Part shown: positions 9,977 through 13,783 of the stretch, in pieces
How the letters are laid out: the number at the start of each line of letters is the position of its first letter
Numbering within the stretch: position 1 is the stretch's first letter
Source of the DNA: JBFWWW01 sp050245975
Lineage (GTDB): Bacteria; Pseudomonadota; Alphaproteobacteria; Rhizobiales; Hyphomicrobiaceae
Assembly: GCA_050245975.1 (NCBI GenBank)
Contig: JBFWWW010000099.1
Location: forward strand, 1-13,783
DNA: 13,783 bases
Reading direction: 5' to 3'
Translations under genes and position numbers: made by a program
Notes under the pieces: model-generated
The model's input: the letters and a program-made list of their open reading frames with translations, nothing else
Database searches by the model: none
Told to the model about the DNA's origin: nothing

Positions 9977-10864
9977 TCAATCGGCCGCAGGAATACGTTT
10001 TTTGTAGGTCTTGGGCCGACCGGGCTTCGGCGCAATCGCATCCATCTTCGCGACGACGTCTTCAAACGTCATGAGGCTGGGGGCAATGCCAGCCGCCATT
10101 GCTGGCGACATGCGCAGGGTCTTGTGTACACGGATGAAATTGTAGAACACCGTATACAGCGCGACCATGTGAATGTGGGCAGTGATCCGCTTCGAATGGG
10201 CGTTCGTCAGGCGTGTGAAACGGCGCATATGCATCCGCATGGACAAGTTAGAACGCTCAACGTGCGAGGTCGAAACGTACTTCTCGTCAGGCTCGCCAGT
10301 GATCCGCGTCTTGCGAGCGCCGATGCACTCGGCTGGGCTGTAACGGGTTTCCGGGCCACTCGGCGCATTCCCGTAGAGCTTCACCAACATCGCGTAATCA
10401 ACGTCATTCCCGAATGCACCCTCAACGGCCTCAAGATATGCCTTGTGCCCGTCCGTCGTGAGCTGGACGCGGTTCGCAAGGCGCATTTTGAGGTCGTCCA
10501 TCAGGCGGCTGGCGGCTTGGCCTGAGCGGTCTCCAACGAGGTATGAGACGATCAGCTTGGATTGGCTTTCGAGCGCCGTCCAAGTCCAGAGATCGCCAGC
10601 CCGATCCGGTGCCGACTTAGCCGTCCCGACGTTCTTCTCTTTGCAGTAGTTGAACGACCAAATCTCATCACATTGGATGCGGGTCGCTGGCACCTTGCGC
10701 ACCATTTCGTCGTGCATGATCAGCGCGGCGTTGCCGGCATCGGCCAGCATCTTTGTCACCGTATTAATCGACACGTCGCACACCCGAGAGATCGAGCGCA
10801 TGGACGATCCCTCGCAGAGCATGGCGAGGATTTGGACGCGCTTCGATAGGGGCAACTTGTTCAT
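9977..10864 (-). CDS. DDE transposase, IS1/IS1595 superfamily
   Basis: This 295-residue transposase is probably responsible for moving the whole element. An N-terminal helix-turn-helix at about residues 5-40 (SKRVQILAMLCEGSSMRSIS, then SINTVTKML) should bind the ends. The catalytic triad is Asp66 in QCDEIWSF, Asp138 in TTDGHKAY and Glu203 in HVERSNLSMR, with Arg210 seven residues after the Glu (a DDE plus R/K pattern). The C-terminus is basic (KPGRPKTYKKR). The reading frame is intact, with no frameshift such as classical IS1 uses. It starts at an ATG only 6 bases after a strong -10 box, so its mRNA may be leaderless. The upstream 265-residue gene ends inside its -35 box. Similar proteins are often labelled 'IS1 family transposase' in alphaproteobacteria. 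Confidence 0.92.
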   Translation of the reverse strand: MNKLPLSKRVQILAMLCEGSSMRSISRVCDVSINTVTKMLADAGNAALIMHDEMVRKVPATRIQCDEIWSFNYCKEKNVGTAKSAPDRAGDLWTWTALESQSKLIVSYLVGDRSGQAASRLMDDLKMRLANRVQLTTDGHKAYLEAVEGAFGNDVDYAMLVKLYGNAPSGPETRYSPAECIGARKTRITGEPDEKYVSTSHVERSNLSMRMHMRRFTRLTNAHSKRITAHIHMVALYTVFYNFIRVHKTLRMSPAMAAGIAPSLMTFEDVVAKMDAIAPKPGRPKTYKKRIPAAD

Positions 10865-10870
10865 GCCCCT

Positions 10871-10899
10871 AATATATGAGCGCTAATGCTTAGCGTCAA
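10871..10899 (-). promoter_or_regulatory. Transposase promoter with near-zero leader
   Basis: On the minus strand TTGACG (10899-10894) and TATATT (10876-10871) are separated by exactly 17 bp, a near-consensus sigma70 promoter. The ATG at 10864 follows the -10 box by 6 bases, so transcription would begin at or next to the start codon. The -35 box contains the TGA stop of the upstream gene (10898-10896). Confidence 0.7.
10881..10895. promoter_or_regulatory. Palindromic operator candidate in the transposase promoter
   Basis: CGCTAATGCTTAGCG is a perfect palindrome with 6-bp arms and a 3-bp centre. It lies between the -35 and -10 boxes of the transposase promoter and overlaps the last bases of the -35 box. 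Its position would suit a repressor. A variant with one base deleted occurs at 12548-12559. Confidence 0.5.
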
Positions 10900-11693
10900 G
10901 CATTATTATCAGTTTCCTCGTCATCATGACCCGACAGTACCGCGGAGATATCGCTATCGGGCTCAGCGGCATCGCTACTCGCCAACTCCGTTGCCAGCTT
11001 AACCCCCGGCAGGTTCATCTCCAAAATCTTCAGAGCAACGAGCGCATCAACGTTCCGAGATATCCGCACCTCAATGCGTCCACCTCGAGGAAAATCAAAT
11101 CTATGGAGAACGCGCATATCATCTTGATTTTCCTCTTGTTTCACGCGGCGGCTGCTGGCTGAAACTTGATCAACGGTGGATGCTTCCACTTTGGCTGGCT
11201 CCTTCGGAACTGTTGGAGCCACAGCATATCTGCCCGATTCTTGCGTTACAAATTCTGATGTTTCACGGTAGGCTTGGATCGCGTGCGTTACCGCATTAAC
11301 CGCGAACCCATTACGAAGTAAATAGTTGCGAAGCAACTCGTCACTCGTTATCCCCCCAGGAAACTTCTCATTGAGATCCGCGAATAGCTTCGGCTCGAGA
11401 GCTGCGTCCCGCAGAGCCTCAATTCGCTCTGCGGGCGTGTGCGGATGAAGAATGCTCAATGCCCGCTCGCTCACGCGCAGGTCCTCCCCCCTCCCCTCAA
11501 GAAGCCCATACTTATTTAAAGCTGAAATTACAGTCGCCGACGCCCCATTTAGGCTGTTGTAGCCCAGCCCCTTGGCTACAACCTCTCGGGTAGCAGGGTG
11601 CTGCTGATACGCCTGATAAAGAACCGCGATCTTTTCTATAGCCTCTTTGAGACTGATCGACGGGTAGTTTGGTGATCGCAATCGCTTGTCCAT
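10896..11693 (-). CDS. Protein of unknown function with winged-helix-like N-terminal half
   Basis: I do not recognise this 265-residue protein with confidence. Residues about 14-85 (LKEAIEKIAVLYQAYQQHP to the VSERALSIL region) look like one winged-helix unit. Residues about 94-150 (LRDAALEPKLFADLNEKFPG onward) look like a second helical unit. A charged linker (about 158-190) leads to a short beta-like stretch (RFDFPRGGRIEVRIS) and a helix, and then an acidic tail ends DDEETDNNA. This suggests a DNA-binding regulator with a C-terminal interaction segment. AGGAGG lies 7 bases before the ATG at 11693; the ATG at 11700 abuts the AGGAGG and is in another frame. The upstream DNA has repeats suited to autoregulation. 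Its stop lies inside the transposase -35 box. Confidence 0.8.
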   Translation of the reverse strand: MDKRLRSPNYPSISLKEAIEKIAVLYQAYQQHPATREVVAKGLGYNSLNGASATVISALNKYGLLEGRGEDLRVSERALSILHPHTPAERIEALRDAALEPKLFADLNEKFPGGITSDELLRNYLLRNGFAVNAVTHAIQAYRETSEFVTQESGRYAVAPTVPKEPAKVEASTVDQVSASSRRVKQEENQDDMRVLHRFDFPRGGRIEVRISRNVDALVALKILEMNLPGVKLATELASSDAAEPDSDISAVLSGHDDEETDNNA

Positions 11694-11733
11694 GCGCCAT
11701 CCTCCTAATTCTAGGAGATAATATATCGTGAAA

Positions 11734-11776
11734 TGTTCGCGTACAATACGTGTTCGCGTATTTTTACAAAAATACG
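11734..11776. promoter_or_regulatory. Repeat cluster upstream of the 265-residue gene, operator-like
   Basis: TGTTCGCGTA occurs twice as an exact direct repeat (11734-11743 and 11751-11760), 17 bp apart. The second copy runs into a perfect 20-bp inverted repeat with arms CGTATTTTT and AAAAATACG and a 2-bp centre (11757-11776). The cluster lies 40-80 bp upstream of the gene's start, where its promoter should be. It looks like a set of protein-binding sites; the bound protein is not known. Confidence 0.5.
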
Positions 11777-11954
11777 TCTAACACTTGACAGACGGTCGGT
11801 TGGCTGACAAATTGCCCCGTAGAGGTGCACGATGGTTAAAAAAGCTCTAGCCCCGCCGATCACGCTCTCCGACGGCTGGGGCCATAACGCAAAGGCCCGC
11901 CTCTGTACCGCGTTGGGCGCAGGAGAGGCGGGCCGTGGTGAGCGCTCCCCATCC
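11777..11954 (+). other. Structured leader upstream of the tRNA gene
   Basis: No clear gene lies between the repeat cluster and the tRNA. A perfect -35 hexamer TTGACA (11785-11790) is followed after 17 bp by a poor -10 candidate CAAATT. Two GC-rich hairpins follow. The first pairs GCCCCGCCG (11850-11858) with CGGCTGGGGC (11873-11882), with one bulged T. The second has a perfect 11-bp stem, GGCCCGCCTCT (11894-11904) with AGAGGCGGGCC (11924-11934), around a 19-nt loop. A possible 47-codon frame (11832-11975) with GAGGTG before its ATG runs through both hairpins and ends inside the tRNA. The stretch may be a leader of the tRNA transcript, an attenuator or a separate small RNA. Confidence 0.35.
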
Positions 11955-12040
11955 GGGGGCGTGGCGGAACGGTAGACGCAGCGGTCTTTAAAACCGATGA
12001 CTGGCAGGTCATGTGGGTTCGAGTCCCACCGCCCCTACCA
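11955..12040 (+). tRNA. Class II leucine-like tRNA with anticodon UUA (putative ochre suppressor)
   Basis: This 86-nt tRNA gene has the CCA end encoded. The acceptor stem is GGGGGCG with CGCCCCT, including one G-U pair. The leucine-style D-arm is GCGGAACGGTAGACGC. The long variable arm pairs ATGAC with GTCAT (a 5-bp stem that uses A43), and the T-arm is GTGGG TTCGAGT CCCAC. The discriminator A73 and D-arm fit leucine, not serine. The anticodon stem CGGT/ACCG encloses the loop CTTTAAA, so the anticodon is UUA, complementary to the stop codon UAA. Shifting the frame to give the leucine anticodon UAA leaves no base pair in the upper stem. G27 and A43 do not pair. T33, A37, A14 and the GG of the D-loop are intact, so it looks functional. 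It is predicted to insert leucine at UAA. Confidence 0.85.
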
Positions 12041-12073
12041 TCGCAAAGCGCGATGCGAATATAACACGATTTG

Positions 12074-12111
12074 GCGACGAAGCGTTACTTATTTGCCCAA
12101 CGCTTCGTCGC
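12074..12111. terminator. Thirteen-bp hairpin between convergent transcription units
   Basis: GCGACGAAGCGTT (12074-12086) pairs perfectly with AACGCTTCGTCGC (12099-12111) around a 12-nt loop. It lies 33 bp after the tRNA (+) and covers the last codons and stop of the convergent 79-residue gene (-). Neither strand has a long T-run after it; the plus strand has only CTTTCTT. It could act as a bidirectional terminator or protect a 3' end. Confidence 0.45.
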
Positions 12112-12324
12112 AGCTTTCTTGGCTATTTCTGCGCGCCGTTCCGGCGACATCTTTTCAGCGCGCGCCTTGCCGCCGCGTCGTCCCATGCTGACGGCAGCCT
12201 TATCCTTGCCCTCGTCGTCCCGTTCGATCTCTTCTTCCTCTTCGCCAGTAGCAATCTTCATCACCTTGACGGCATTGCCAATGACGTCGGCAGGGCGCTT
12301 CTGGCCGTTGGGACCTTTAGGCAT
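12085..12324 (-). CDS. Small conserved protein with a GGKARA/SPERRAEIAKKAA-type basic tail
   Basis: This 79-residue protein begins MPKGPNGQKRPADVIGNAVK, has an acidic middle (EEEEEIERDDEGKDK, 28-42) and a basic C-terminal half, GRRGGKARAEKMSPERRAEI (48-67) followed by AKKAATKRW. Proteins of this layout are, from memory, widespread in Alphaproteobacteria, annotated as hypothetical or RNA-binding; the function is not established. The basic tail could bind nucleic acid. The ATG at 12324 is used, two bases after the stop of the upstream small gene (TGACCATG), with GGGGAG about 10 bases before it. It ends in TAA inside a strong hairpin. If that TAA were read through, the frame stays open for 74 more codons, antisense to the tRNA. 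Confidence 0.82.
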   Translation of the reverse strand: MPKGPNGQKRPADVIGNAVKVMKIATGEEEEEIERDDEGKDKAAVSMGRRGGKARAEKMSPERRAEIAKKAATKRWANK

Positions 12325-12326
12325 GG

Positions 12327-12539
12327 TCAATGCTCCCCAGGGTATTCCAACACCTTAAGTTCCGGTTTCCCGTCGTGGTTCTCACCTGGGGGACGCAAGA
12401 TTTCGATGGTGTTGTCGGCATCTGTGAACGTCCTGAATAAAGCCGCTTCATCGAGATGCGGCCCGAAGATTTCTCCGCCGTGCCAGTACTTCAGTTCGCC
12501 CTCTGCAAACATGCTGATTACGTACACGCCAGCCTCCAT
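12327..12539 (-). CDS. Small protein of unknown function
   Basis: I do not recognise this 70-residue acidic protein. It has aromatic and charged residues in its first half (YVISMFAEGELKYWHGG, FGPHLDEAALF) and a Pro/Gly-rich end (RPPGENHDGKPELKVLEYPG). There is no signal peptide or membrane segment. It is translated just before the 79-residue protein, with 2 bp between them, so the two are probably co-expressed and may act together. No clear ribosome site precedes the ATG at 12539. A possible extended -10 (TGCTATGCT) ends 12 bases upstream, suggesting a very short leader, as for the transposase. A shorter start at Met10 is possible. Confidence 0.65.
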   Translation of the reverse strand: MEAGVYVISMFAEGELKYWHGGEIFGPHLDEAALFRTFTDADNTIEILRPPGENHDGKPELKVLEYPGEH

Positions 12540-12547
12540 TGCTTTGC

Positions 12548-12559
12548 GCTAAGCATAGC
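12548..12559. promoter_or_regulatory. Variant of the transposase operator at the right-end operon promoter
   Basis: GCTAAGCATAGC differs from the transposase palindrome core GCTAAGCATTAGC by one missing base. On the minus strand it overlaps a possible extended -10 (TGCTATGCT) just before the 70-residue gene. It is the only other close copy I see in the element. Confidence 0.4.
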
Positions 12560-12581
12560 ACGGAGATGGCCACAGACACAC

Positions 12582-12595
12582 CCCTGTCAACAGGG
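12582..12595. repeat. Subterminal palindrome near the right end
   Basis: CCCTGT and ACAGGG form a perfect 6-bp inverted repeat with a 2-bp centre, 6 bp inside the right terminal repeat. No matching copy lies inside the left end. It could be an extra transposase or host-factor site, or chance. Confidence 0.3.
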
Positions 12596-12601
12596 TTAGG
12601 T

Positions 12602-12620
12602 TTCAAACTGAGACACCGCC
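12602..12620 (-). repeat. Right terminal inverted repeat
   Basis: TTCAAACTGAGACACCGCC is the inverted partner of the left end, identical at 17 of 19 positions. It abuts the right target duplication. Confidence 0.92.
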
Positions 12621-12628
12621 CGGTGGTT
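12621..12628. repeat. Right target-site duplication of the mobile element
   Basis: cggtggtt is identical to 8901-8908. Removing the element and one copy restores a plain tkt-alaS intergenic sequence containing the palindrome AACCACGGTGGTT, which was therefore the target. Confidence 0.9.
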
Positions 12629-12666
12629 GCAGCAGGAATGGCTGTGCGAAGCGTTCCGGGACCGTG

Positions 12667-13783
12667 TCAGCCCTTGACCAGCCCCCGCGCCGCCTCGGCA
12701 ACCTTGGCCGGGGTCAGGCCGAAATGCTCGAACAGCTTGCCGGCAGGCGCCGATGCGCCGAAGCCGGACAGTCCGACGAATGCATCGCCGGGGCGGATCC
12801 ACTCGCGCCATCCCTGCTCCACCCCGGCCTCGACCGCGACGCGGGGTGCCGTGCCCAGCACTTCGGAGATGTAGGCATCCGGCTGGCGACGGAAAAGCTC
12901 GAATGAGGGCACGGAGACGACTGCCGCCCCAATCCCCTCCGCCTCAAGCTCGGCGGCGGCCTTGACGGCCAGACCGACCTCCGAACCGGTTGCCAGCAGC
13001 GTGACATCGCGCTTGGCCTTCGGCGCACGCAGGACATAGCCGCCCTTGGCGCAGCGGTTTTCACCATCCGCATCGGATCGCAGATTGGGGACGCCTTGAC
13101 GGGTAAGAGCCAGAATCGACGGGCCGTCTACGGTCTTGAGAGCAAGCTCCCAGCACTCCGCGGTCTCAACGCCGTCGGCCGGGCGGAACACCCGCAGGTT
13201 CGGGATCGCGCGCAATGCCGCCAGATGCTCGATCGGCTGGTGGGTGGGACCATCCTCGCCGAGCCCGATCGAATCGTGGGTCATGACGTAGATCACGCGC
13301 TGTTTCATCAGTGCGGACAGGCGGATCGCCGGACGGCAGTAGTCGGTGAACACCATGAACGTGCCGCCGTAAGGCACCAGTCCGCCGTAGAGCGCCATGC
13401 CGTTCATGGCCGCGGCCATGCCGTGCTCGCGGATGCCATAGTAGACGTAGCCGCCGCCGTAGTTGCCTCTGGTGATCGGCTCCTGCCCCTTGACCTTGGT
13501 GTTGTTGGAGCCGGTCAGATCGGCCGAGCCACCAATCATCGCGGGAAGCGCGGGGGCAAGGCGGCCTAGAGTCAACTCCGACCAGACGCGGGTCGCCTTC
13601 TCGCCCTTCTCGGCCACGGCAGCGGCCTTGGCCTCGACGATCGCCTTGGCCACATCCGATGCAGCGGCGCCGACCGGGTGCTCAAACGCGTCTCGCTTCG
13701 AGGCGTCGAGCGCCGCCCACCGCTTCGCCCAGTCTCCATGCTCGGCCGCACCACGTTCCGCAGCGGCAGCCCAGGCCGCACGG
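12667..13783 (-). CDS. tkt: Transketolase, C-terminal part
   Basis: The last 371 or so residues are visible; the frame is open to the window edge, so the N-terminal thiamine diphosphate domain and start are outside. Transketolase moves two-carbon ketol units between sugar phosphates in the pentose phosphate and Calvin cycles. Present are the pyrimidine-domain motifs IGGSADLTGSNNT and YYGIREHGMAAAMNGMALYG, the Glu of IREHG being the catalytic cofactor contact. FTDYCRPAIRLSALM, THDSIGLGEDGPTHQPIEHL and FRPADGVETAECW follow, then a complete C-terminal domain ending LVKG. No defect is seen. It ends 39 bp from the mobile element and points toward alaS. Confidence 0.95.
   Translation of the reverse strand, partial: RAAWAAAAERGAAEHGDWAKRWAALDASKRDAFEHPVGAAASDVAKAIVEAKAAAVAEKGEKATRVWSELTLGRLAPALPAMIGGSADLTGSNNTKVKGQEPITRGNYGGGYVYYGIREHGMAAAMNGMALYGGLVPYGGTFMVFTDYCRPAIRLSALMKQRVIYVMTHDSIGLGEDGPTHQPIEHLAALRAIPNLRVFRPADGVETAECWELALKTVDGPSILALTRQGVPNLRSDADGENRCAKGGYVLRAPKAKRDVTLLATGSEVGLAVKAAAELEAEGIGAAVVSVPSFELFRRQPDAYISEVLGTAPRVAVEAGVEQGWREWIRPGDAFVGLSGFGASAPAGKLFEHFGLTPAKVAEAARGLVKG

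Larger units (their letters stand above)
8909..12620. mobile_element. Passenger-carrying IS1/IS1595-superfamily transposon, 3712 bp
   Basis: The element is bounded by 19-bp inverted repeats (17/19 identical) and an exact 8-bp target duplication. Its only recognisable transposition gene is a central DDE transposase on the minus strand (9977-10864). The cargo is a winged-helix protein, a DNA methyltransferase, a 265-residue unknown protein, a tRNA gene and two small proteins, packed with few gaps. Base composition is lower in GC than the flanking genes. The IS1595 family is known to include long members with passenger genes, and the 8-bp duplication fits that family better than IS1 (usually 9 bp). 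I cannot name the subgroup. It lies between tkt and alaS, in non-coding DNA, and breaks no gene. Confidence 0.9.

Noticed and set aside
11832..11975. A 47-codon gene before the tRNA
   Set aside because: Not listed as a gene: the sequence is dominated by two hairpins and the frame ends inside the tRNA. It is kept only as a possible leader peptide in the findings.
11955..12040. Ordinary tRNA-Leu with anticodon UAA
   Set aside because: The TTTAAAA loop register needed for that anticodon would set CGGTC against CCGAT, which do not pair; the CTTTAAA register pairs four positions in a row.
8909..12620. Integron, ICE or prophage origin for the inserted segment
   Set aside because: There is no integrase, attachment-site core, conjugation or structural gene; the ends, duplication and DDE transposase explain the whole segment.

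Overview
The window reads as an alphaproteobacterial chromosome, probably of the Hyphomicrobiales type. Evidence for this is high-GC coding DNA, a HAAT-type liv operon whose LivF has the DEATEGLAP/VIDKN motifs, a MoeB lacking the zinc cysteines, and a CTATAT-like -10 box. No marker here fixes the genus.

Backbone, left to right. Positions 1-2764 (+) hold the end of a LivH-type permease, then LivM, LivG and LivF, tightly spaced or overlapping: four of the five parts of a branched-chain amino acid or related ABC importer. A thiolase (2788-4038, -) converges on this operon. It is divergent from an L-aspartate dehydrogenase homologue (4224-5030, +), which is followed by a MoeB/ThiF-type adenylyltransferase (5098-5937, +). 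Alanyl-tRNA synthetase (8707-5987, -) lies downstream of a transketolase (12667 to the window end, -) on the same strand.

A complete 3712-bp mobile element (8909-12620) sits between tkt and alaS. It has 19-bp terminal inverted repeats (17/19 identical) and an exact 8-bp target duplication (cggtggtt). It is visibly less GC-rich than the backbone and carries an IS1/IS1595-superfamily DDE transposase. The cargo is: a small Mrr-N-like winged-helix protein; an NPPY DNA adenine methyltransferase; a 265-residue protein of unknown function with repeat-rich upstream DNA; a class II leucine-like tRNA gene; and an operon of two small proteins near the right end.

The most notable item is the tRNA (11955-12040). 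The only anticodon-stem register that pairs gives a CTTTAAA loop, so the anticodon is UUA. It should read the stop codon UAA, not the leucine codon UUA. None of the nine backbone genes with a visible stop codon ends in UAA (eight UGA, one UAG), whereas two of the six element genes do. This suggests a transposon-borne ochre suppressor tRNA in a host that may tolerate it.

The transposase gene has a strong sigma70-like promoter with a 15-bp palindrome in its spacer and almost no 5' leader. A variant of that palindrome recurs at the promoter of the right-end operon, so the two may share a regulator.
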